A stretch of 64,000 nucleotides of DNA, taken from positions 1 to 64,000 of the forward strand of contig CAZCAC010000020.1 in the NCBI GenBank assembly GCA_964496575.1, read 5' to 3'. The notes under the pieces were generated by a model. That model had not been told where the DNA came from and made no database searches. It worked only from the letters and a program-made list of their open reading frames with translations. Below are positions 8,590 through 16,418 of the stretch, one piece after another. A program made the position numbers and the translations under genes. Source of the DNA: CAZCAC01 sp964496575 (lineage in GTDB: Bacteria > Planctomycetota > UBA1135 > GCA-002686595). Every line of letters starts with the position of its first letter. The stretch's first letter is position 1.

Positions 8590-9602
8590 TGTCGCTCCTT
8601 TTGATCCATATCCTCAAGGTCATCGTCATCTTCGGCGGTCTGGTCGCCACCGTGTCGGTGATGACCCTCGCCGAGCGCAAGGTCTCGGCCTTCATCCAGC
8701 TGCGCTACGGTCCCAACCGCGTGGGTCCCTGGGGTGTGCTCCAGCCGATAGCGGATGGACTCAAGTTCTTCACCAAGGAGGAGTTCATCCCCGGCGAGGC
8801 CACGCGCTGGCTCTTCGTGCTGGCTCCCGCCCTGGCCGCGATCCCCGCGCTCATGACCGTCGCGGTGATCCCCTTCGCCGGCGAGGTATTCGTCTACGAG
8901 GGCGAGCCGATCATGGGTTCGATCGCCGACCTGAAGATCGGCGCGATCTACATCATGGCGATCGGCGGTCTCGGCATCTACGGGATCATCCTGGCCGGCT
9001 GGTCGAGCAACTCGAAGTACTCGTTGCTGGGCGGCCTGCGCGCCTCGGCCTCGATGATCAGCTACGAGCTGTCGATGATCCTCACCATCCTCGCGGTGGT
9101 GGCGATCAGCAATACGATGAACCTGCGCACGATCACCGACCTCCAGAACGAGGGCGGGATCCTCGCCTGGAACATCTTCCGGCAGCCGCTGGCCTTCCTG
9201 CTCTTCCTGGTCTGCACCTACGCCGAGACGAACCGCACCCCCTTCGATTTCGCCGAGTGCGAATCGGAGCTGGTCGGCGGCTTCCACACCGAATACAGCT
9301 CGATGAAGTTCGCCCTGTTCTTCATCGGCGAGTACGCCGCGATGATCATCATGGCCTGCCTGACGGTCACCCTGTTCCTCGGCGGCTTCGCGGTCCCCGG
9401 CCTGCCGGACGCGCACTGGCTGCTGGGGCTCGCGGCTTTCGGCGTCAAGACCTCCTTCTTCCTGGTGCTGTTCATCTGGGTGCGCTGGACGATCCCGCGC
9501 TTCCGCTACGACCAGCTGATGGCCCTGGGCTGGAAGGTCTTCCTGCCGCTGGCGCTGGTGAACATCTTCCTCACCGGCCTCTACATCACCTTCCGCCCCT
9601 GA
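8589..9602 (+). CDS. nuoH: NADH-quinone oxidoreductase subunit H
   Basis: This membrane subunit (337 aa, about eight helices) links the quinone cavity to the proton-pumping arm. Family landmarks are TLAERKVSAFIQLRYGPNRVG near residue 26, ADGLKFFTKEEFIP, the cytoplasmic loop with NRTPFDFAECESELVGGF, and IWVRWTIPRFRYDQLM near the C-terminus. The start overlaps the nuoG stop, and ten bases separate it from nuoI. Confidence 0.96.
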   Translation: MSLLLIHILKVIVIFGGLVATVSVMTLAERKVSAFIQLRYGPNRVGPWGVLQPIADGLKFFTKEEFIPGEATRWLFVLAPALAAIPALMTVAVIPFAGEVFVYEGEPIMGSIADLKIGAIYIMAIGGLGIYGIILAGWSSNSKYSLLGGLRASASMISYELSMILTILAVVAISNTMNLRTITDLQNEGGILAWNIFRQPLAFLLFLVCTYAETNRTPFDFAECESELVGGFHTEYSSMKFALFFIGEYAAMIIMACLTVTLFLGGFAVPGLPDAHWLLGLAAFGVKTSFFLVLFIWVRWTIPRFRYDQLMALGWKVFLPLALVNIFLTGLYITFRP

Positions 9603-9612
9603 GGATCGCTCC

Positions 9613-10137
9613 ATGGTCATCGTCAAGCGAAAGGAACTGACCCTTCTCGAGCAGCTGTACCTCCCGGAGGTTTGCCGGGGGCTCTTCATCACGCTCAAGA
9701 AGATGTTCACCAAGCCGGACACCCGGCAGTACCCCGAGGAGCCGCTGGTGACCAGCGCGGTGACTCGCGGCCAGCCGCGCCTCGCCGTTAATGACGAGGA
9801 CGGCACCATCCGCTGCGTCTCCTGCGGGATGTGCGAGGCGGCCTGCCCCGCCTACGCGATCACCATCGACGGTCACGAAACCGATCGGGAGATCGAGCGC
9901 GAGCCGGAGCGGTTCGAGATCGATTTCCTGCGCTGCATCCTCTGCGGCTTCTGCGAGGAAGCCTGTCCGAAGGAAGCGATCTGGATGAGCGACGAGCTGG
10001 AGCTCGCCGACTTCACGCGCGAGAGCCTCGTGTACGACCTCGAGCAGCTCAAGCGACCCGTTTCCGCCCTTCAGGGGCGCATCGACTACGTCAAGAAGAT
10101 CAACGACCGGTGGCGAACTTCCTCTTCTACCTCGTGA
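9613..10137 (+). CDS. nuoI: NADH-quinone oxidoreductase subunit I
   Basis: This peripheral subunit (174 aa) carries two [4Fe-4S] clusters, N6a and N6b, that pass electrons to NuoB. Both ferredoxin motifs are intact: CVSCGMCEAACP and CILCGFCEEACP. An amphipathic N-terminal region (LPEVCRGLFITLKKMF) likely anchors it to the membrane arm. The 3' end overlaps the nuoJ start by 28 bases. Confidence 0.95.
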   Translation: MVIVKRKELTLLEQLYLPEVCRGLFITLKKMFTKPDTRQYPEEPLVTSAVTRGQPRLAVNDEDGTIRCVSCGMCEAACPAYAITIDGHETDREIEREPERFEIDFLRCILCGFCEEACPKEAIWMSDELELADFTRESLVYDLEQLKRPVSALQGRIDYVKKINDRWRTSSSTS

Positions 10138-10655
10138 GCCTGGGCGCCGTCGTCGGCTCCTTCGGCGTCGTCAGCGCGAAGAACCCGATCGCGAGCGTGC
10201 TCTCGCTGCTCGGGACCTTCTTCTGCCTGGCCACCATCTATCTGCTGGCGGGATACGAGTTCCTCGCCGCCGCGCAGATCCTGGTGTACGCCGGCGCCAT
10301 CATGGTGCTCTTCCTGTTCGTGATCATGCTCTTGAACCTCGGCGAAGCCCCGCGGAGGTTCCTCGAGAGGACGGTCCTGCGCGCGCGAAAGCTGCCGCTC
10401 GCCCTGGGTATCGGCATCCTGCTGGTGGTGGTGACCATCATCGCCGTGCTGAGCACCTCGGGAAGCGAGGTGGCCGCCGCAGCCGAGCCAGCGGCCCCGC
10501 CCGATACGATCGGGGGGATCGCGGAGCTGCTCTTCGGCTCCTACCTCCTCCCCTTCGAGGCGGCCTCGGTCCTGCTCCTCGCCGCCGCGGTGGCGGTGAT
10601 GGTGCTGGCCAAGCGCGAAGGGCGCGCGCCCGAGCGCGAGGAGGGTTCGCGATGA
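10110..10655 (+). CDS. nuoJ: NADH-quinone oxidoreductase subunit J
   Basis: This small membrane-arm subunit (181 aa, about five helices) starts from a GTG inside nuoI. The family hallmark is helix 3, GYEFLAAAQILVYAGAIMVL, with the pi-bulge region important for coupling in known complexes. A short Ala/Pro-rich loop precedes the last helix. Its stop overlaps the nuoK ATG. Confidence 0.93.
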   Translation: MANFLFYLVSLGAVVGSFGVVSAKNPIASVLSLLGTFFCLATIYLLAGYEFLAAAQILVYAGAIMVLFLFVIMLLNLGEAPRRFLERTVLRARKLPLALGIGILLVVVTIIAVLSTSGSEVAAAAEPAAPPDTIGGIAELLFGSYLLPFEAASVLLLAAAVAVMVLAKREGRAPEREEGSR

Positions 10656-10981
10656 CGGTTCCGAACGAACACCTGCTGATCCTCGCCGGGATCCTCTTCG
10701 CGATCGGCGTCGGCGGCTTCTTCGTCCGTCGCAACCTGATCGTGGTCCTGATGAGCATCGAGCTCATCCTCAACGCCGCGAACCTGACCTTCATCGCCGG
10801 AGCGAGGCAGCACTCCGCCGCCGGCGAGCTGAACCTCCACGGACCGGTCTTCGTGATCTTCGTGATCCTGGTGGCCGCGGTGGAGGCCTCGGTCGGGCTG
10901 GCGCTGGTGATCGCTCTCTACCGTCGCAAGCAGACGGTATCGCTGGAGAACCTCGAGCGCCTCGAGAGCCAAGGAGACTGA
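10652..10981 (+). CDS. nuoK: NADH-quinone oxidoreductase subunit K
   Basis: This three-helix membrane subunit (109 aa) shows the conserved Glu in helix 2 (VLMSIELILNAANL) and a second in helix 3 (AAVEASVGLAL), which form part of the proton path. Its length is normal for the family. nuoL begins three bases later. Confidence 0.95.
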   Translation: MTVPNEHLLILAGILFAIGVGGFFVRRNLIVVLMSIELILNAANLTFIAGARQHSAAGELNLHGPVFVIFVILVAAVEASVGLALVIALYRRKQTVSLENLERLESQGD

Positions 10982-10984
10982 TCC

Positions 10985-12973
10985 GTGGACAACATCTACT
11001 GGCTTTGGCTCATCCCCGCGCTCCCGCTCCTGGGCAGCGCCCTCTGCGGAGTCCTCCACTTCGCGACGCTGAGCGCGCGCCGCCGCGACTCGAGCTCGAA
11101 CGGCCTGTCCGGCCTCGCGCCCTGGGTCGCGTCGCTGGCGGTCGGTGCGTCGCTGGCGCTGTCGGTTCTGGCCTTCGTGAAGCTGCTCGGGCTCGACCCC
11201 GAAACCGCGGAGCGGGTGATGACCAGCTCCGTGCACAACTGGATCGACACCGGCAGCCTGCAGATCGGCGTCTCGATCCTGGTCGACCCGCTGACCAGCG
11301 TGATGCTTTTCGTCGTCACCGGCGTCGGCTTCCTGATCCACGTCTACTCCGCCGGCTACATGAAGGGGGACCCCGGCTACGCGAAGTTCTTCGCGTACAT
11401 GAACCTCTTCGTGGCGATGATGCTGATGCTGATCTGCTCCAGCAGCCTGCTGGGGCTCTTCATCGGCTGGGAGGGCGTCGGGCTCTGCTCGTACCTCCTG
11501 ATCGGCTTCTGGTACGACAAGGGCTGGCCCGCCGAGGCGGGGCAGAAGGCCTTCGTCGTCAACCGGATCGGTGACGCGTGCTTCCTGATCGGCACCTTCC
11601 TGCTGGTCAGTCTCTTCAGCTCCCTGGACATCCAGACGATCAACGACGCGGTCCCGGCGGCTCTCGAGGCGGGTCACGGCTTCCAGCTCGCCGTCGCCGC
11701 GCTGCTGCTCTTCGGCGGCGCCTGCGGCAAGTCGGCGCAGATCCCGCTCTTCACCTGGCTCCCCGACGCGATGGCCGGCCCCACGCCCGTCTCGGCGCTC
11801 ATCCACGCGGCGACGATGGTCACCTCCGGGGTCTACATGGTCGTGCGCCTGAATCCCCTGTTCGCCGCCTCGCCGAACGTGCTCTTGTTCATCGGCATCG
11901 TCGCGGCGGCCACGGCGTTCATCGCCGGCACCACCGCGATCGCGCAGAACGACATCAAGAAGGTCCTCGCCTACTCGACGGTCAGCCAGCTCGGGTACAT
12001 GTTCCTCGGACTGGCGGCGGGCGCCTGGGCGGCGGCGATCTTCCACCTGGTCACCCACGCCTTCTTCAAGGGGCTCTTGTTCCTCGGCGCGGGCAGCGTG
12101 ATCCACGGGATGCACGAGGAGCAGGACATGCAGAAGATGGGAGGGCTGAAGGCACACATGCCGAAGACCTTCTACACCTTCCTCGCCGGCGCCGCTGCGC
12201 TGTCGGGGCTTCCGCTGCTCTCGGGCTTCTTCTCCAAGGACGAGATTCTCGCCCACAACTTCGCGCACGGAGGGGCCTACTACGCGCTGTGGGGCGTCGG
12301 CGTCGTCACCGCGGCGCTCACCGCCTTCTACACCTGGCGGATGGTGGCGCTGACCTTCTACGGGAAGGAGCGTTTCGATGCCAAGCACGTGCACCCGCAC
12401 GAGTCGCCGCCATCGATGACCACGCCGCTGGTCGTGCTGGCGCTGCTGGCGGTCCTCGGCGGGGTGCTCGGCCTGCCGCCGGTCTTCTACATCACCCACG
12501 CGCTCGAGCACTGGCTGGCGCCGGTGACCGCCCCCGGCAACGACCTCCTCTTCCACGGGCCCCGGCCGCACCTCTCGCACGTCGCCGAGTGGGCGCTGCT
12601 GCTCCTCGGCGCGGGTCTGGCCCTGATCTTCGCCCACAAGGGCTTCCACGCCTACAAGGTGGGAATCGAACGTGACGAGCAGTTCGCCGCGCAGCGTCCA
12701 GCGCTGCAGGGCAAGCTCGCCGACGCCTGGGGCGTCGACACCGCCTACAGCTTCTGGGTCGTCCAGCCGGTCAAGCTCCTCGCCGCTTTCATCGCCGTGG
12801 TGGTCGACGCCTTCGCGGTCGACGGTGCGGTCAACGGAGCGGCCTCCCTGGCGCGCGGCGTCGGAAAGCACTTGCGGAGGCTGACGAATGGCGGGGTGGC
12901 CAGCTACGGGATGTGGATGGGCGCCGCCGCCGCGGTCCTCGCGATCCTCTGGATGATGGGAGGTGCCCGATGA
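10985..12973 (+). CDS. nuoL: NADH-quinone oxidoreductase subunit L
   Basis: This antiporter-like proton-pumping subunit (662 aa) has 14 or more core helices plus the long lateral-helix extension at the C-terminus. Key regions are LFIGWEGVGLCSYLLIGFW with the conserved Glu, KSAQIPLFTWLPDAMAGPTP with the pumping Lys, and HAFFKGLLFLGAGSVIHGMH. It starts with GTG. The last ~100 residues, including the lateral helix anchor, are present, so it looks functional. The stop overlaps the nuoM start. Confidence 0.95.
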   Translation: MDNIYWLWLIPALPLLGSALCGVLHFATLSARRRDSSSNGLSGLAPWVASLAVGASLALSVLAFVKLLGLDPETAERVMTSSVHNWIDTGSLQIGVSILVDPLTSVMLFVVTGVGFLIHVYSAGYMKGDPGYAKFFAYMNLFVAMMLMLICSSSLLGLFIGWEGVGLCSYLLIGFWYDKGWPAEAGQKAFVVNRIGDACFLIGTFLLVSLFSSLDIQTINDAVPAALEAGHGFQLAVAALLLFGGACGKSAQIPLFTWLPDAMAGPTPVSALIHAATMVTSGVYMVVRLNPLFAASPNVLLFIGIVAAATAFIAGTTAIAQNDIKKVLAYSTVSQLGYMFLGLAAGAWAAAIFHLVTHAFFKGLLFLGAGSVIHGMHEEQDMQKMGGLKAHMPKTFYTFLAGAAALSGLPLLSGFFSKDEILAHNFAHGGAYYALWGVGVVTAALTAFYTWRMVALTFYGKERFDAKHVHPHESPPSMTTPLVVLALLAVLGGVLGLPPVFYITHALEHWLAPVTAPGNDLLFHGPRPHLSHVAEWALLLLGAGLALIFAHKGFHAYKVGIERDEQFAAQRPALQGKLADAWGVDTAYSFWVVQPVKLLAAFIAVVVDAFAVDGAVNGAASLARGVGKHLRRLTNGGVASYGMWMGAAAAVLAILWMMGGAR

Positions 12974-14532
12974 TCCTCACCTGGTTGACCTTCCTGCCCC
13001 TGGTCGGGGCGCTGGCGATCGCCGCCACTCCGAAGGAGAGCGACAAGCTCCAGCGCGCGCTGGCGCTCCTGACCACGCTGGTGGTCGCGGGGCTCGGCAT
13101 CGTGCTCTACATCGGCTTCGACGGCAGCCTCGCCGCCGCGCAGCAGGTGACCGAACACAGCTGGTTCTCCCTGCCGGGCTCCGACGGCGAGATCACCGTC
13201 CAGTTCAAGCTCGGCGTCGACGGGATCTCGATCCTGCTGGTGACGCTGACCGCGATCCTGATGCCCATCGTCATCCTCTCGACGAAGGTGCACATCGCGA
13301 AGCGCGTCAAGGAGTTCATGATCTGGATGCTCCTGATGGAGACGGGGATGCTCGGCGTCTTCCTCTCCCTCGACCTCATCCTTTTCTACTTCTTCTGGGA
13401 ACTCTCGCTGATCCCGCTCTACTTCATCGTCGGCATCTGGGGCGGTGAGCGTCGCCTCTACGCGACGATGAAGTTCTTCCTCTACACCGTCGCGGGCAGC
13501 CTGTTGATGATGCTCGGCGTCATCTGGCTGACCTGGACCCTGGGAACCGCGGACGTCGAGGAGCTGACCCGCCGGGGCAGCACGCTCGGCCTCTCCCTGC
13601 AGCTCTGGCTCTTCGCCTCCTTCGCGATCGCCTTCGCGATCAAGGTGCCGCTGATCCCCTTCCACACCTGGCTGGCGGACGCGCACACCGAGGCGCCGAC
13701 GTCGGGCTCGGTGATCCTGGCCGGAGTGTTGCTGAAGCTCGGCACCTACGGGCTCCTGCGCTTCGGCGTGGAGATGTTCCCGGCGGCGGCGATCGAGGCG
13801 GCGCCCTTGCTGATGGCGCTCGGCGCGATCGGCATCGTCTACGGCGCGTTCCTGGCGATGGCCCAGACCGACATCAAGCGCCTCGTCGCCTGCTCGTCGG
13901 TCAGCCACCTCGGCTTCGTCGCGCTGGGAATGTTCGCGCTGACCCAGGCGGGCCTGCGCGGCAGCCTGATCCAGATGGTCAACCACGGCCTCTCGACGGG
14001 CCTCTTGTTCCTCCTGGTCGGGATGATCTACGAGCGGCGCCACACGCGCGATTTCGACCAGTACGGCGGCATCGCCTCGGTGATGCCGATCTTCGCCTTC
14101 TTCTTCACCGTGACCGTGCTGGCCAGCGTCGGCCTCCCCGGGCTCAACGGCTTCGTCGGCGAGTACATGATCCTGCTCGGCACCTACCAGGCCTCCCCCT
14201 TCTGGGCGGCGGTCGGGGTGACCGGCGTGATCTTCGGCGCGGTGTACCTCCTGATGGCGACGCGCAAGCTGCTCTACGGTCCGGTGACGGTCAAGGCCAA
14301 CGAGAAGCTCAACGATCTCGACGGCCGCGAGATCGGCCTGATGGTTCCCCTGGTCCTCCTCTGCGTCTGGATCGGCGTGCAGCCGAACTACTTCCTCGAC
14401 AAGACCGACGCGTCGATGGACCGGCTCGTCCAGAGGATCGAGGACGTACGAGCGCAAGAGGTCGGGGAGCTGGAGAAGTCCGCTCCACCGACGGTGTCCG
14501 AGCAAGCGAACGAGGGAGGTGAGGTGCGATGA
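12970..14532 (+). CDS. nuoM: NADH-quinone oxidoreductase subunit M
   Basis: This antiporter-like proton-pumping subunit has 520 aa. Conserved segments include FYFFWELSLIPLYFIVGIWG with the essential Glu, FAIKVPLIPFHTWLADAH with the essential Lys, and the second Lys region around DIKRLVACSSVSHLGF. The start codon at 12970 overlaps the nuoL stop. A longer frame to 12913 would run back through nuoL and is rejected. The nuoN ATG overlaps its own stop. Confidence 0.95.
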   Translation: MILTWLTFLPLVGALAIAATPKESDKLQRALALLTTLVVAGLGIVLYIGFDGSLAAAQQVTEHSWFSLPGSDGEITVQFKLGVDGISILLVTLTAILMPIVILSTKVHIAKRVKEFMIWMLLMETGMLGVFLSLDLILFYFFWELSLIPLYFIVGIWGGERRLYATMKFFLYTVAGSLLMMLGVIWLTWTLGTADVEELTRRGSTLGLSLQLWLFASFAIAFAIKVPLIPFHTWLADAHTEAPTSGSVILAGVLLKLGTYGLLRFGVEMFPAAAIEAAPLLMALGAIGIVYGAFLAMAQTDIKRLVACSSVSHLGFVALGMFALTQAGLRGSLIQMVNHGLSTGLLFLLVGMIYERRHTRDFDQYGGIASVMPIFAFFFTVTVLASVGLPGLNGFVGEYMILLGTYQASPFWAAVGVTGVIFGAVYLLMATRKLLYGPVTVKANEKLNDLDGREIGLMVPLVLLCVWIGVQPNYFLDKTDASMDRLVQRIEDVRAQEVGELEKSAPPTVSEQANEGGEVR

Positions 14533-16016
14533 TCGGTCTCCTCGAGATCCAGGGACTGGGCACCGCGGACTACTTCGGCGGCGCGCCCCTCTTCTGCGTC
14601 ACCGCCGGCATCGTGCTGGCGCTCCTCGCCGAGATCATCCCGGGACTGCGCCCCGCGCGCCCGGTCGCCTTCCTCGGCTCCCTCGTCGCCGCGTTCTTCT
14701 TCGAGTGGCGGATCCTCGTCGACGAGGAGGTCCTCACCGGGAGCGCGACGATCTTCCAGGGCACCTTCTCCGCCGATGCGACCAGCGCGGTCTGGGGGAT
14801 GCTCTTCTGCCTCTCGGCGGCGATCGCCTGGGCCTACTCGCAGCGCTACTACACGCTCGAGGCGCCGCACAAGCCGGCGCACGACGTGCTGATGCTCTGC
14901 TCGACGCTGGGCATGATGCTGGTCGCGGGTTCGCAGGACCTCCTGACCTTCTTCGTCGGTCTCGAGCTCCTCTCGGTCCCGCTGTACGCCCTCGCCGGCT
15001 TCCGGCGCGTGCGCACCGACTCGGTCGAGGCGGGCCTGCGCTACTTCGTGCTGGGTGCCTTCGCGGCGGGCCTGTTCCTGTACGGGACGGCGCTCCTGTA
15101 CACGGCCACCGGTACCGTTTCCCTCTCCGGCCTGGCCGCGGCCGAGCTGGGCACGCCGATGCCGCTGGTCGGCCTGGCGCTGATCGCCGCGTCGCTGTTC
15201 TTCAAGGTCAGCGTGTTCCCCTTCCACTTCTGGGTGCCGGACGTCTACCAGGGCAGCCCGACGCCGGTGACCACCTTCATGGCCACCGGGACCAAGGCGG
15301 CGGGGTTCGCATTCCTCCTGAACCTGACCCTGCTGCTGCCGGCCTCGGCGCTCACGTCGATCGCGGTGATCGCGGTAGTGACGATGGCGATCGGGAACCT
15401 CGGGGCGCTGGTGCAGAGCGACCTCAAGCGCCTGCTCGGGTACTCGGCCGTGGCCCACGCCGGCACGCTGCTCCTGATCGTCGCCGCCATCCTGGCCAGC
15501 ACTCCGCCGGACGGCGGGCCCGTGACCGCGGCGCTGCTCACCTCCGGGGGCCCGATGACCGCGGCGCTGTACTACATGGCGGCCTACGTCTTCACCGCTG
15601 GTGGAGCCTTCGGAGTCCTCGCCTGGCTCGAGGCGGACGGCGAGCACTTCACCAAGCTCGATGCCCTTCGCGGCCTGGGTCAGCGCCGGCCGGGCATGGC
15701 CGCCGCGCTGTCGGTGTTCATGCTCTCGCTCGGCGGTTTCCCCGCCACGGGCGGCTTCCTCGGCAAGTACTTCGTGTTCTCCAGCACCCTGCGCGCCGAC
15801 CTGGTCGGCATCTCGGTGGTGGGCATCCTGCTCTCGGTGGTGGCGCTGGGCTACTACCTGCGGGTGGTGCTCAACATGTGGATGAAGCCCGAACCGGAGG
15901 GACAGGCTCCCCCGCAAGCCCGCCGGCCGGCCGCGTCGCTGGCGACCGGTGTGTGCGTGGTGATGGTGCTGATCCTCGGCCTCGCGCCGGGGTGGTTCCT
16001 GGGGACGTTCTTCTAG
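14529..16016 (+). CDS. nuoN: NADH-quinone oxidoreductase subunit N
   Basis: This is the third antiporter-like subunit (495 aa) and closes the complex I operon. Characteristic parts are FFVGLELLSVPLYALAGF, FKVSVFPFHFWVPDVYQGSP and QSDLKRLLGYSAVAHAG. No clear terminator follows the TAG at 16014-16016. The tracrRNA of the CRISPR locus converges on it from the other strand. Confidence 0.94.
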   Translation: MIGLLEIQGLGTADYFGGAPLFCVTAGIVLALLAEIIPGLRPARPVAFLGSLVAAFFFEWRILVDEEVLTGSATIFQGTFSADATSAVWGMLFCLSAAIAWAYSQRYYTLEAPHKPAHDVLMLCSTLGMMLVAGSQDLLTFFVGLELLSVPLYALAGFRRVRTDSVEAGLRYFVLGAFAAGLFLYGTALLYTATGTVSLSGLAAAELGTPMPLVGLALIAASLFFKVSVFPFHFWVPDVYQGSPTPVTTFMATGTKAAGFAFLLNLTLLLPASALTSIAVIAVVTMAIGNLGALVQSDLKRLLGYSAVAHAGTLLLIVAAILASTPPDGGPVTAALLTSGGPMTAALYYMAAYVFTAGGAFGVLAWLEADGEHFTKLDALRGLGQRRPGMAAALSVFMLSLGGFPATGGFLGKYFVFSSTLRADLVGISVVGILLSVVALGYYLRVVLNMWMKPEPEGQAPPQARRPAASLATGVCVVMVLILGLAPGWFLGTFF

Positions 16017-16225
16017 TCAGCTCGCACGCTTCGACGACAGACCATCCCCTTGCCCCGGGATGATCGCCGCGGTCGCGCGCACCCGATAGGGATCGTCGGT
16101 GGACACTGCGACGGAGTGGGCAGGGAACTCTACCCCTTTCGAGAGCCCCTTCGGTATTGGCGGATGCCTGGCCAGGTCTTCCGCCAGCGCTTGATCCTGC
16201 CACCGATTACCCTGATGGGGGCTAG

Positions 16226-16342
16226 GCCAGCGCCGGTCCACAGAAGCGCTGTTAAACGGATGAGCCGCCGGAGTACGGCGACTCAGAGCCTGGAGATCGA
16301 GTCTCTTGGTGTGAAGACCAGGACCCTGATCCGTTACACTGC
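16226..16342 (-). ncRNA. Predicted tracrRNA of the type II-C CRISPR locus
   Basis: An anti-repeat lies at about 16319-16340. Read on the minus strand it pairs with the CRISPR repeat at 21101-21122 over 20 contiguous base pairs, one of them G-U. Read on the plus strand that pair becomes a mismatch, so the minus strand is favoured. Downstream stems follow: TGGT/ACCA (16307-16320), a 9-bp stem (16262-16270 with 16276-16284) that also needs a G-U read on the minus strand, and a 6-bp stem (16228-16233 with 16246-16251). No T-run marks the 3' end, so that boundary is a guess. The rest of 16017-16225 holds nothing I can name. Confidence 0.8.
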
Positions 16343-16347
16343 CTTGC

Positions 16348-16376
16348 ACCCTAGATTCCGGGAGGGATGCTCGCAA
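16348..16376 (-). promoter_or_regulatory. Predicted sigma70-like promoter of the tracrRNA
   Basis: On the minus strand TTGCGA (16371-16376) and TAGGGT (16348-16353) are separated by 17 bases. Transcription would begin near 16341, exactly where the anti-repeat starts. The position supports the call more than the moderate match to consensus does. Confidence 0.55.
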
Positions 16377-16418
16377 GGAGAATATCCACTTCCTATCTCG
16401 ATTGAGAGGAGCTCGCGC

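Noticed and set aside
10541..12871. A 776-codon minus-strand frame opposite nuoJ-nuoL
   Set aside because: It has antisense composition and no motifs, and real membrane-protein genes occupy the other strand.
16050..16418. An N-terminal extension of Cas9
   Set aside because: The frame is open but crosses the tracrRNA and its promoter. The ATG at 16419 has a ribosome site and starts the RuvC-I strand as in all Cas9 proteins.
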